DNA of 23,749 bases from Plantago elongata. Its lineage: Eukaryota; Streptophyta; Magnoliopsida; Lamiales; Plantaginaceae. Made by a program: the position numbers and the translations under genes. The stretch spans positions 1-23,749 of the forward strand of contig JAYMSP010002527.1 of NCBI GenBank assembly GCA_036897095.1, given 5' to 3'. The notes below the pieces were generated by a model. The model saw only the letters and a list, made by a program, of their open reading frames with translations, ran no database searches and was not told the origin of the DNA. Below are positions 1 to 9,051 of this stretch, in pieces. Every line of letters begins with the position of its first letter. Position 1 is the stretch's first letter.

Positions 1-54
1 CACATGATCAACGAGTACCGTGCCAAGGTCGAGCCGAGGACGACAACGACTTAG
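1..54 (+). CDS. 3' end of a Ty3/gypsy polyprotein (partial)
   Basis: The window opens in an open frame of 17 codons ending in TAG. The peptide ends NEYRAKVEPRTTTT, a charged tail of the kind found at the C-terminus of plant Ty3/gypsy polyproteins. A purine-rich tract and an LTR follow within 12 bp, which fixes the identity better than the short peptide does. The rest of gag-pol lies to the left of the window, so completeness cannot be judged. No stop or frameshift is visible in the part present. Confidence 0.6.
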   Translation, partial: HMINEYRAKVEPRTTTT

Positions 55-65
55 GTGGGGGAGAA
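55..65 (+). other. Polypurine tract of the gypsy element
   Basis: GTGGGGGAGAA lies directly before the TGTCACGG start of the LTR. Such a purine run primes plus-strand DNA synthesis in LTR retrotransposons. Confidence 0.75.
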
Positions 66-471
66 TGTCACGGTCCGTGTCCAAGCCCAAAAAGAGCCCA
101 AGTCCATGGAGGAACAATCTAGAGAGATCATGAAAAGCCATGGAGGTGGAAATTCTCTAGAACTATCATGTAAATTATAGAGAAGTGGTAGCTTGTATGT
201 AGTAGATAAATCTAGATGTAGAATACTCTAGATAGTCCTCCACTCTTCCTTAAAGGAGGTGGAAGCATGTATAAATAGGCCTTTGGCCTCCCCATTTTGA
301 ATCAATCAAGCAAACAAGCATTCTTGCAAACTTCCAAGCTCTCAAATACACTCTTCATACACACAATTCTGCACTCTGATAGAAGGCTTCCTAGCTAGTC
401 TCGAGGCGAACTAGTGTAGTGCCACACGGGTCGAGTCTTTCACACACACTTTAGAGTTTTATCCCGTGACA
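66..471 (+). mobile_element. 3' LTR of a Ty3/gypsy retrotransposon
   Basis: A 406-bp segment begins TGTCACGG and ends CCGTGACA, a perfect 8-bp terminal inverted repeat with the TG...CA ends of an LTR. It follows a pol stop codon and a purine tract, so it is the downstream LTR of an element reaching in from the left. A TATA box (TATAAATA, 270-277) marks the likely U3/R promoter. The intact ends suggest a fairly young or well-kept insertion. The 5' LTR and target-site duplication cannot be checked here. Confidence 0.85.
270..277 (+). promoter_or_regulatory. TATA box inside the gypsy LTR
   Basis: TATAAATA lies about half-way through the LTR, followed by a C/A-rich leader-like stretch, as expected for the LTR RNA polymerase II promoter. 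It points away from the element, so it could drive read-through toward the right. Confidence 0.6.
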
Positions 472-489
472 TAATGCACTTTCACTAGA

Positions 490-979
490 GGAAAAATGCA
501 ATTTTAGCCCACAGTCAATATTTTTAAACTTCAACAACGATTTATTCTTAAACCGTAAAGATTGATTATATGATTTAATTAAACATTTTAGGTTTACGTT
601 TTAAAATTAAATTGTGATTAAATATGTAGATTGTAAAACGTTAAAATAGAACATTTAATTTGGAACGATGTAGTAGATTTTAAAAGGTCAAACCAATTTG
701 TTGGAAAGTCAAAATGTTCCGCCTTTTTTTTTGGGTGTCAGTGATGCCATGATGATGTGTGCCGATTTTTATGACATGGCAGTCAATCAGTGTTGACAAA
801 GTATTTTCAAATTACCAAGTAAGCAAAACCACTGTCACATAAGCAAGTTTTATCCTTAAATTGACGAATGTGTACTTAATATAATTAAGTTTAAAAGTTT
901 ATGGACTAAAAATCATAATGATTATAATGTGGTGTTTGCACGGATATCTTATAAATGTGGACCAAAATTTTCTTTTTCC
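490..979. mobile_element. MITE-like non-autonomous element, about 490 bp
   Basis: The sequence at 490-513 (GGAAAAATGCAATTTTAGCC...) is an imperfect inverted match to 956-979 (...GGACCAAAATTTTC...): about 19 of 24 positions pair, allowing for indels. The interior is AT-rich and non-coding. Long imperfect terminal inverted repeats of this kind are typical of MITEs. No clear target-site duplication is seen, so the superfamily is not assigned. A chance inverted repeat in AT-rich DNA is the alternative. Confidence 0.45.
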
Positions 980-1286
980 CCTTTGACAACAACACACAAA
1001 TTAGAAATATCCACGTACTTCTAAACTAAACCAAGTACAAAACTTTGTTCCCCAGGTCCCTACTACCAGCTGACGATTTAATTCATATGGAAAAGGCCTT
1101 TTTTTTTTTCCTTAAAACAGTAAAAATATATTAATATCGAAATAAGAATATTGTTTTATGAGCACAAGGAAGGAATGCCCCCAATTGAAAACCTTATACA
1201 ACTCATCATATTACACCAAGGTCACTAAATCACAAAGCTACAATGTACCCTTAGCCAAAACAGTGACTAGCATCATCCTCCGATTT
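980..1286. other. Intergenic AT-rich DNA
   Basis: No coding frame, RNA gene or repeat that I recognise. If the exon at 1287-1470 is terminal, the part next to it would be 3' untranslated sequence of that gene. Confidence 0.4.
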
Positions 1287-1470
1287 TCATACCTTATGTA
1301 GATTCAAATATTTCACTATTTCACCAAATTGACTTATTCTTCTTTCTTCATCTGTTTCACGACTTTCATTCACTTGATTCAGTAGCTCCAATACGAACCC
1401 ACCACCACACAAAATCAAAAGGCGTACTAGGTGAGGACAACACGGTAAAGGTTCAACCGAGAGTCCAAAG
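1287..1470 (-). pseudogene. Isolated exon of an unrecognised gene
   Basis: Read on the minus strand, an open frame of 59 codons runs from a splice-acceptor-like ATAG (intron end at 1471) to either an AAG|GTATGA donor (exon end 1293) or an in-frame TGA at 1287-1289. The peptide includes LVRLLILCGGGFVLELLNQ followed by a charged NESRETDEERR segment and YLNLHK. It reads like folded alpha-helical protein, a hydrophobic helix then an acidic/basic one, with none of the low complexity of the flanking DNA. I do not recognise the family. No further exons are evident beside it, and tandem and SINE-like repeats begin just upstream. It may be the last exon of a decayed gene or a gene fragment carried by a transposon. 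Confidence 0.4.
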
Positions 1471-1497
1471 CTATGTTAATGAAACCCCTCCACCCTA

Positions 1498-1541
1498 TGT
1501 TCCTAATTTGACAAGTGGATGTTCCTAATTTGACAAGTGGA
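1498..1541. repeat. Two tandem copies of a 22-bp unit
   Basis: TGTTCCTAATTTGACAAGTGGA occurs twice back to back without mismatch. A related GACAAGTGG lies near 1722, showing that this flank has been locally duplicated more than once. Confidence 0.9.
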
Positions 1542-1562
1542 AAGAAACTTAAACATTAATGA

Positions 1563-1661
1563 TTTTTTATTTTTTTTAAACGGCTAAAAGGTGACTCGAA
1601 CCCCAATCTATTGATTGGAGGTGAAGCGTCTCACCAACTAAGTTGCGCTTTGTTGTCAAAG
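1563..1661 (-). mobile_element. tRNA-like SINE fragment (copy 1)
   Basis: Read on the minus strand, the segment carries an A-box-like TTAGTTGGTGAGACG (1627-1641) and a B-box GGTTCGAGTC (1593-1602), the two internal RNA polymerase III promoter boxes of tRNAs. It then runs into an A-rich tail (T-rich on the plus strand at 1563-1577). It cannot fold as a normal tRNA, so a short tRNA-derived SINE or its remnant is the best call. A close relative lies at 2240-2335. Confidence 0.6.
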
Positions 1662-1791
1662 TACTAGTGAACATGAATAAATATCCAATCACGCTAATCG
1701 CAACATCCCTCCATCCTATGTAGACAAGTGGCAAGTAATTTAAGATGTTTCGGTGAAATGGCCGACACGTCCATTACTACTAGGAATAATT

Positions 1792-2245
1792 ACACATTTT
1801 TCATAGTTTCAAATACTTCAAACACATTAATAATACATATAAAACTTCCTACAAATTAGTCATCATGTTAATTTTTGCAACTCTGAAAAGAAACATTACC
1901 ATTCTTGATAGAATCACTTCTTCCACTCCTTCCTTAATTACATGTCTAATCAAATAATTATGATGTTTGATTTGGCATTTATGCTTGTTTATTAATAATT
2001 GTTTGATTTAAAAAAATCACTGACACATTTGTCATAGTTTCAAATACTTCAAACACATTAATAATACATACAAAAATTCCTACAAATTAATCATTTTGTT
2101 AATTTTAACAACTCTGAAAAGAAACATTACCATTCTTAATAGAATCACTTCTTCCTTAACTAAATGTCTAATCAAATAATTATGATGTTTGATTTGGCAT
2201 TTACTTGTTTATTAATAATTTTTTGATATAAAAAATTAGTTTTTA
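1792..2245. repeat. Tandem duplication, unit about 231 bp
   Basis: Copy 1 (1792-2022) and copy 2 (2023 to about 2245) align nearly end to end. Both contain TCATAGTTTCAAATACTTC, then CTCTGAAAAGAAACATTACC, then TATGATGTTTGATTTGGCAT. Copy 2 has a few small deletions and substitutions, so the duplication is not recent. Each copy ends in the TTTGATTT motif that recurs further right. No coding potential. Confidence 0.9.
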
Positions 2246-2335
2246 ATTTATTTTTTTGAAACGACTAAGGTGACTCGAACCCCTGACCTATTGGTTGAAG
2301 GTGAAGCGTCTTACCAACTGAGTTGCACTTTGGTG
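2240..2335 (-). mobile_element. tRNA-like SINE fragment (copy 2)
   Basis: Same layout as the copy at 1563-1661, in the same orientation: A-box-like TCAGTTGGTAAGACG (2309-2323), B-box GGTTCGAGTC (2274-2283) and an A-rich tail at 2240-2260. The two copies differ mainly between the boxes. The duplicated unit 1792-2245 lies between the two fragments, so the array may have arisen by unequal exchange or repeated insertion. Confidence 0.6.
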
Positions 2336-2339
2336 TATT

Positions 2340-2760
2340 TTTTCAATTTTATAATAATGATGTTTGTTCGTAGAAATGTGTTTGTTTTGCAATATGATAC
2401 TTGATTTGAAGTAATTGACTTCAAATATGATTCTAGCTTTCTTGAGATGTTTGAAAATGTGATGTTTATTAATTAATAATCATAACGCTTGATTTAAAAA
2501 AAGTTGATATAATACTTGAATTTTAGTAATGATGCTTGATTTCATGAAATGTGATGCTTCCATCCTTTTATTTATTTTTGTAGAATTTGGTGGATATTAT
2601 TTGAAATTTATTCGATATTTAGATTGATTATAGGAATCAATTAGTCAAATTTGATAATGCTTTTCATGAAAAATACCATATTTAACTGAGAACAAATTCA
2701 AAAAAATCAAATGCGTAGATACTAATGTATGATGCTTTTTACTAATCTCAAATATCAAGT
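2340..2760. repeat. AT-rich stretch with a recurring TGATGYTTGATTT-like motif
   Basis: Variants of ATGATGCTTGATTT recur at irregular spacing near 2357, 2394, 2458, 2483, 2507, 2528 and 2552, and also inside both copies of the 231-bp duplication (about 1960 and 2181). This looks like a decayed, interspersed short repeat. No gene is present. Confidence 0.45.
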
Positions 2761-2973
2761 AGTTTAAGGTGCCACTATAGTCCTAGGCACAAGACCACCT
2801 ATATATATCAATTAAACATCCAAACCGCAAGCAAAAAACCATTAAGGTATTTATGATTAAATTCTAATGGACTAACCACTTAAGTTAAAATTCAGTTGGA
2901 GAAGAGATATTGAAAATGAATTCCATTTCATCTAAAAGTTTAAATTTTTAGAGAGTTGTGGAGTCTAGTCATA
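2761..2973. other. Intergenic AT-rich DNA
   Basis: No supported feature. The stretch around 2920-2955 (CATCTAAAAGTTTAAATTTT) resembles 3410-3430 on the other side of the Stowaway-like element, so the MITE appears to sit inside or beside an older dispersed repeat. Confidence 0.4.
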
Positions 2974-3246
2974 TGCTCCCTTCATTTCAATAATAACTTC
3001 CTAACTTTCTTTATTTGGGGTTTCTTTAGAAACTTCATATGCCAAATAAAAGAAAGTTTTTATTCTACTAACTATTTTATTATTATTTATCTTTCCTACT
3101 TTATCATTCTTCCATCTCTTTCTTACTTTATCATTCACTTACAACTTCATCATTATAATACTACTCACAAATTAATATTTTACTATTTACTCTTAATCCA
3201 AGAGAAAGTAACTCCTTAAGAAGTTACTAATTGACGGGAGGGAGTA
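2974..3246. mobile_element. Stowaway-type MITE (Tc1/mariner), about 270 bp
   Basis: The left end reads TGCTCCCTTCATTTCAATAA and the right end ATTGACGGGAGGGAGTA. These match the plant Stowaway terminal consensus (CTCCCTCCGT... and its reverse) with mutations in the left copy. TA dinucleotides flank both ends, the known Stowaway target. The interior is AT-rich and non-coding, so movement would depend on a mariner-like transposase in trans. It lies about 370 bp upstream of the PR-1 TATA box and may belong to the promoter-proximal landscape of that gene. Confidence 0.75.
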
Positions 3247-3470
3247 TATTAATACTCCAACAACCCCCACCCTCTTGGACAATTTCAAAATGTTTGAGGA
3301 GCCATTCAAGTGGAAATTTAATATGAGATGGATATTTTTCCGTGGAGATTCGAATCCAGGTGAACATGAGCCTGAGTCTCATGTATCATAATAGAATTAC
3401 ATCTCATCTAAAAATTTAAACTTTTAAAAATTTATAAAATCTAATAATATATATTAATACTCCAACGGAG
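3247..3470. repeat. Dispersed plant repeat with B-box-like core
   Basis: The segment is bordered by two copies of TATATTAATACTCCAAC (about 3244 and 3451). It carries a minus-strand B-box-like GGATTCGAATC (3349-3359) and a CATCTAAAAATTTAAACTTT block also seen near 2929. It resembles a tRNA-related repeat, but no convincing A-box is visible, so the class is open. Confidence 0.35.
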
Positions 3471-3614
3471 AACCTACTGCAACTTACAAGGACTAGTACA
3501 AGATTTCTATTATATGATTGAAAAGTACTCGATCGTTATTTTATATTGCATCATAGACGTTTGAGCTGCTTAAATTACACATGCATGATGATCTCATAAA
3601 TGCAGAATGCTTCC

Positions 3615-3622
3615 TATATATA
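3615..3622 (+). promoter_or_regulatory. TATA box of the PR-1 gene
   Basis: TATATATA lies 52 bp before the ATG at 3675, leaving room for a leader of roughly 20-30 nt. The surrounding CCTATATATACCC is a strong plant TATA context. I found no clear cluster of W-boxes or as-1 elements in the 150 bp upstream, so pathogen induction is not shown by this sequence. Confidence 0.7.
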
Positions 3623-3674
3623 CCCTCCTAACAGACCAAAATCCATGCACACACTCAAGTAATTAATTAATCAA

Positions 3675-4166
3675 ATGGCTTATAAATCTTCTTCAATGTT
3701 GTTCATGTTTTCCTTGGCGATCATGTTCATGACCTCAACCACATCAGCTCAATCCCCACAAGACTTCCTAGGTCCCCACAATGTGGCTAGAGACGCGGTT
3801 GGTGTGAATCCCCTTGCCTGGGACCAAACCCTGGCCGACTATGCGATGAGCTATGCACAAAGTCGGTCTGGTGGTGATTGCGGATTGGTTCATTCGAGTG
3901 GCCCCTATGGTGAAAACTTAGCCTGGGGGACAGGAGGTATCACAGCCGAGAGCGCTGTGAATATGTGGGTCGGTGAAAGGTCATACTACAACTATGAGAG
4001 CAATTCTTGCGTTGGGGGAGAGTGTTTGCATTATACGCAGGTTGTTTGGAGCTCCAGTGTTAGATTGGGTTGTGCTAGGGTTCAGTGTCAAAATGACGGA
4101 TCAGCCTTTTTTATTATTTGTAGTTACGGTCCACCAGGAAATTACGAAGGACAACGTCCATATTAG
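3675..4166 (+). CDS. PR1: Pathogenesis-related protein 1 (CAP superfamily), secreted
   Basis: This intronless gene encodes 163 residues, the usual PR-1 size. Residues 1-25 form a signal peptide ending TTSA before Q26, so the product goes to the apoplast or vacuole. The CAP domain fills the rest. The cavity tetrad is present as H73, E80 (in GENLAWG), E101 and H119 (in LHYTQVVW), as are six cysteines (69, 112, 117, 133, 138, 149) that in the family form three disulfides. PR-1 proteins bind sterols and serve as plant defence markers. The C-terminus PPGNYEGQRPY matches the CAPE peptide released from PR-1, but the preceding motif is CSYG, not the usual CNYx. Residue 118 is Leu where Gly is common. 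The first ATG is used: it gives the full signal peptide and follows the TATA box by about 50 bp. It is the only intact gene in the window. Confidence 0.96.
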   Translation: MAYKSSSMLFMFSLAIMFMTSTTSAQSPQDFLGPHNVARDAVGVNPLAWDQTLADYAMSYAQSRSGGDCGLVHSSGPYGENLAWGTGGITAESAVNMWVGERSYYNYESNSCVGGECLHYTQVVWSSSVRLGCARVQCQNDGSAFFIICSYGPPGNYEGQRPY

Positions 4167-4209
4167 TTTGGATGATGCATATGTATGATAACTATAGTAA
4201 TCAATGTAC

Positions 4210-4215
4210 AATAAA
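4210..4215 (+). terminator. Poly(A) signal AATAAA of PR-1
   Basis: AATAAA lies 44 bp after the PR-1 stop codon in a T/A-rich 3' region, a normal position for the near-upstream element of plant polyadenylation. Confidence 0.65.
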
Positions 4216-4219
4216 GAGT

Positions 4220-6480
4220 GACAATGGTATGTACTCCACAATCCACATTGTAGTAGCTACAATAATATATAACAGATTAATAATAATAAAACCATCACAA
4301 TATTTGCATGAGTTTGAGAAATATTGAAAAAATTGTAATGTTTTAAAATGCATAATTTAATCGCTTCAATATTATATATATACCTTTAGAGAAGTATATA
4401 AAGTAAATTAGTATAATTCATCACAATCATATGCAAACTTTTACCGGTCATAAAAATATTTGAAACTATAAAAGAGAGATAAAATCAACTCATTAATTGT
4501 CGAAGCCTTCTTTATAAATTACATTTGTTCTTGTCTCACATGTATTATCTCTACCTTGTAAGTTGTATTCGATCCTTTTATTATGATAACTTTTGAAAGA
4601 GCAATATTTAACTGATTATTATGATAACCAAGTAACAAAAATTGATAAAGTTAAACTTAAGAAAAAAACATAACTTACGTTTTATATGAAACACGCGGAA
4701 GTTTTCATATTAGAAGTGTTTGGCATAACATGATTTATACCGCCAAAACAAACAAAAAACACAACCTAAAAAACATTAAAAGCACATTCAAAATAAAAAG
4801 GTATACAATTCAACGGTAAGAGTAGATCTTAACAAGGTACGTATATGGTCTAATTATAATTCTTTCTTCCATCTGGCACTGGCAGTTTTATCTTATCTTC
4901 TTTGTAGATGCATGGATGTTGTTTTGCAAGATGTTTATGTTTTGTTTTGTAAACGTCCCTGTTTCATTTTCTCAATTTAACTTTTGATAATCAACCTTTT
5001 CAAATTTTATATTCAAATAACTCATAAATAATTTTAAATAAAAAATAAACAAAATTCATATTATATATTAAAGATCACATATTAAATTTTCATTATATAT
5101 GTTTTAAAATTTTATTAAACATATTATACTAATATACTATGCGAGTAAATTAATTTATAGTTCGAAAACGTTAACTATAAAAAATTAAAGTGAAACAGCA
5201 AAATCGAAACGGAGGAAGTATATATTTGAATCCGATAATTTATACATTACAATATCCAAAAATACTTTTAAAAGATATCGTAGGCGTGCAAAGACTTTTA
5301 CCCCTCAGATGACTTTACTACTTTACTGTGGATAGCCGGCAGTAGCCGATCGTTAAATACAAAAACTTTGGTAAAATAACTAACTCAGCCAACGAATTTT
5401 CTCCAACTAGCGTCAATCATGCATATTAGATTCCACAAACATAAGCTGACCAAATGACCCGACCAAATGAATTTAGTGATAAACTTGCGCTGTGCGACTA
5501 TATTATTCATTCAATCCAAAAAAATTTTATTCAACACGAATTACATTTGAACAATCTATATATAGATTAAAAGTGAGGGGAATTTTGAGAAAAAAATTAT
5601 GTCACATGGAAAAATCTTTAATGTGGAATTATTTGACTAGTTAAATTATATTTTTCTCCAAATTGTCTTTTGAAATATCTATTACATTGAATCGTAAAAT
5701 GTGGGATGTCCTATATTTCGCCACATATATTATATTTTAGCCACAAATCTCGATTTATACACATTTCACACTAAATAATTTTGAGTATCCAATCAAATTT
5801 GGTGGAAGCAAGTCTTAATTTAACATAAAAGTTGATCATCTAATTATATAAACGGCAATAATTACATCAAATACATGATAGAAGATGAAAATAATTGATA
5901 TTATTTCAAAATACATGACCAGCCGATTTTCCACATACAATTTCACGCTACTTAACTCAAGAAAATTAAAAATGATGTATATATGCCAGCCATTCAAAAC
6001 CCCCCTAAATTTTTAATTAATTAGCCTAATTAGATTTACAAAACAAATACATAAATGTATGCAAACACAGTGAATTAATCAAATTATGTTTAAAATGATA
6101 TTATTTGATATTGTTATTAACGACATGAGGTATATTTAGAATTGATTGACTGCAATTAATTATAAACATATTTATTATACCAATCAAAAGTGTTTAAACA
6201 TTAGTTTGTACAGAAAAGACTAATGCCATAACATATTCAAAAAAATTGAATCTTCAGAGTTTTCGACTTCATCTATATATGTAGCTATACAAATAAATTT
6301 CTAATTTCAATGTCAAGTATCAACAAACTCCTAAAGATAATATTGGAAGTCTTTTGATTTACAGATAAGTTAATTTCAATAAAATCATTTTGTTGAACAA
6401 ACTCCTAATTTCATGATTTTTTACGATATAAAACCTAGAATATATTCTAACTTTGACATCACAAGAATTGAATTAGAAGA
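4220..6480. other. Long AT-rich intergenic region
   Basis: About 2.2 kb with no open frame of note, no RNA gene and no recognisable domain. Poly-A/T runs and TATA-like strings are frequent and not informative. The only structured part that I can point to is the possible MITE listed at 4949-5220. Confidence 0.5.
4949..5220. mobile_element. Possible decayed MITE
   Basis: The left end (ACGTCCCTGTTTCATTTTCTC) and right end (AAGTGAAACAGCAAAATCGAAACGGAGGAAGTA) share an inverted TGTTTC/GAAACA core, and the right end resembles the GGAGGRAGTA terminus of common plant MITEs. The interior is almost pure A/T. The match between the ends is imperfect, so this is a weak call. Confidence 0.3.
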
Positions 6481-6500
6481 TAGTAAACCAACAAAAAAAA

Positions 6501-7336
6501 ATGTCACAATCCGTCATGGAACTTCCCGAAGGTATGTTGGTTGGAATTCTTTTTGATGCTGAAGCAGATTCTCCATCGACCTGGGCTAGCTGGATGCTCA
6601 AGTAATCAATTCGACTATAAATATGATTCTATGTTTCGGCGTAAATGATGAATAACTATTGTATGTGGAAAGATAGTGTTCTGCTTCAGCCAACCCCTAC
6701 AATTTGATTCCATCAATGTTTTGTTCTTTTCTCATTCCCTCCATATTTTTAGTTAGCATACAATATCAAGAATCTAAAGTTCAAACCCTATAAATAGGCC
6801 ATTTAAATTATGTCTCATTATACATTATACTGAATTTAATTAGTTATATCACCATTCTCATGATTTTATTTATATAGTTTCCCTCAATCAAAAAGCATGG
6901 TCAAGAGGATTATGTACTCAAGAATATGTGAATCGATGCAACATGATCATCCCAAAACCCGTGCTTACCAAGCTATTCAATAGTGGCCATCCCGAAACCA
7001 TATTTCGGAAATCATTTGTAACTAAATACATTTCATTTAACTAGTTCGACATGCCTCTCTAGCTTTACTTTTAGGGTGGTTCGTTGAATTTGGAATCACA
7101 GGAAACTAGATTATTTGTACCAAACATAAAACTCATAATTATATTGTATATATTTTATCTAGCAAAGAATATTCACTCTTTCCTTCTTGTTTTATATTTC
7201 AGACAAAAAATTTCGTCAAAGGCAAGGAAGAAAAGGGAATAACCTTGATGAAATTGGCGGTCAACAAGGAAAATAGAATCAAATTATTGTTTGCACTTCA
7301 TGATGTTATTCAAGAACAAAATCGAAGAACGAGATG
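6501..7336 (+). pseudogene. F-box/repeat protein-like gene fragment, three exons
   Basis: Exon 1 (6501-6601) starts MSQSVMELPEGMLVGILFDA and continues to SPSTWAS, like the N-terminal F-box of plant proteins with an LPEDLLVEIL core. A donor GT follows at 6602. Exon 2 (about 6878-7017) follows a TATATAG acceptor and encodes VNRC...LFNSGHPETIFRKSF; exon 3 (7203-7336) follows a TTTCAG acceptor and encodes FVKGKEEKGITLMKLAVNK. These recall the SGNPEALYRQG and GLxxLKxAAxxG repeats of the same small plant F-box family. Exon 2 joins exon 3 in phase; exon 1 to exon 2 needs a frameshift. The middle and C-terminus of such proteins are missing and a TGA ends exon 3. The Helitron Rep sequence starts at once downstream, so this is probably a gene fragment captured by, or interrupted by, a Helitron. 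Family assignment is from memory of the motifs. Confidence 0.5.
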
Positions 7337-7344
7337 AAGGCATA

Positions 7345-9051
7345 CTCGGATTGTATACTTTGAGAATACGATCGGATGGCATGTCTTATCGATCTGATTG
7401 TAGGTGGCGTTTCAAAAGTGAGACTATCAAAGCTGCAACTTCTCAAAATGAAAAATCAGTCGTTGTTGAGGGTTGATAAGTACAAGGCACACGATGATGC
7501 TATCCGATCAGGTGATATTGATCCTACTGTTAGCACTGGTAGAAGGATGGTGCTTCCGTCGTCCTTCAATGGTGGCCCTAGATATGTGGTCCAGAACTTC
7601 CAGGACACCATGGTAATTTGCAAGAGTATGGGTTATTCAGAATTATTCATAACTTTGACATGCAACCCCAAGTGGTCCGAAATAACGCGTTTCTTAAAAT
7701 CTAGGGAATTAAGCCCGAGGATAGACCCGATGTGACGAGCCAGGTTTCAAGATAAAATTGAACAAACTTATAAAGAACTTGAAGACAAAAAAATATTTTT
7801 GGAAAGTATGTAGGAAGTAATATTAAATATAATATTATTGTTTGTACTGTTTATTTTGATTTTCTCACAATATCTTTTAATATACATATACTTACGATTA
7901 ACTTCGTTTCATTTTGCAGTGGTTTATACAATTGAAATCCAAAAGCGTGGACTCTCTCGCATGCACATATACTTCTTTGGATTGATAGAGATCAAAGAAA
8001 TATGTCCACGAGTGATATAGATGAATTCATATGTGCAGAGATACCTGATAAGGATCAAAATATGGTGTTGTATGAAGTTGTATCCGATCTGATGGTGCAT
8101 GATCCACGTGGACTACAAAATCCAATGTCACCAGCATCCATAATGCGAGAACTTGCTCAAAGATGTTTCCAAAAGCTTTCAATGATAGAACTATCTTTGA
8201 CGGTAACGACTATTCAGTTTACAAGCAGCATGACACCGTCAAAACGATAAAAAGGGTGACAATGTCATCGACAACAGGTACATTTTTCATTATCTTATTA
8301 TAATATTACATGCCTTTACTATTTATTAGCAAGGTTATTTGGTTGAATATGGGTGAAAATCAAAGAAAGAAGTTAGACTAAATATTCGTAGTGTTAGGTT
8401 CTCACACTATTTTTAGAATTTGTAGATAATTATAGATATGGATAGATATACATTAGAATACGTTTGAAATTTAAGAACATAAATAACTAATTAACTTAGA
8501 CAAAGTCAATATTAAATTTTTAAAAGTGAATACTATTTTTAGTAGTTGTTACATTTTAAATGTATGGATAGATATCAATTAATTGTAACCAAAAACTTTT
8601 TAAAGTTATTTAGAACACTAAATACTTGGTTAACTATATTCGTAAGTAGTTAGTGACGTAGGGAAGCCAAACTAAATTAATTTGAAATAAAGAAATATGA
8701 TAGTCATTTATATGTAGTAGGTAAGCTTAATAGATAAATAATTATTTTTCACACTATCACATGCCATATCTTAATATTGAAGATTAATATATACATGTTT
8801 TTTTTATATCTACTAATATGCAGGTTTCTGGTTCCTCACAATCCATTTCTTTCTCATGAAGTACCGTGCACATATAATTGAATGGTGTAACAAATCCAAT
8901 TCAACAAAATATTTGTGTAAGTACGTCAACAAAGGGGTTGACAGGGTTAGTGCCAAGCTCACAATTGAGAATGATGTTCAAGATTACGTCGATTGTCGAT
9001 ATATTTATATATGCTTGTAAGGCCGTCTAGCGAATTTTGGGATTTGATATG
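7345..9051 (+). pseudogene. Helitron Rep/helicase gene, N-terminal part, broken
   Basis: The reading resembles plant Helitron proteins (Helitron-like N-terminal Rep domain). Part a (to 7805) has DKYKAHDDAIRSGDIDP, then RMVLPSSFNGGPRYVVQNFQ, then FITLTCNPKWSEITRFL. An intron-like gap (7806-7919, GT...TTGCAG) leads to VVYTIEIQKRGLSRMH, then DIDEFICAEIPDKD and FNDRTIFDGNDYSVYK. A second gap (8278-8823, GT...TGCAG) leads to VPHNPFL, MKYRAHIIEWCN and TKYLCKYVNKG. Rep enzymes nick and join single-stranded DNA in rolling-circle transposition through an HxH metal site and tyrosines. Here the usual PHAH reads SRMH, so the first His is lost, while both Tyr of the YLCKY motif remain. There are several frameshifts (near 8020, 8150 and 8850), a TGA at about 7733 and a Trp-to-TAG near 9030. 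The frame is cut at 9051 by a copia LTR, so the helicase half is absent. Confidence 0.85.

Noticed and set aside
1563..2335. True tRNA genes
   Set aside because: A- and B-box-like strings are present, but no acceptor stem or anticodon arm can be formed, so only SINE-like fragments are claimed.
2956..3219. 87-codon open frame on the plus strand
   Set aside because: It covers the Stowaway-like MITE and consists mostly of Ile/Phe/Tyr/Leu from AT-rich DNA.
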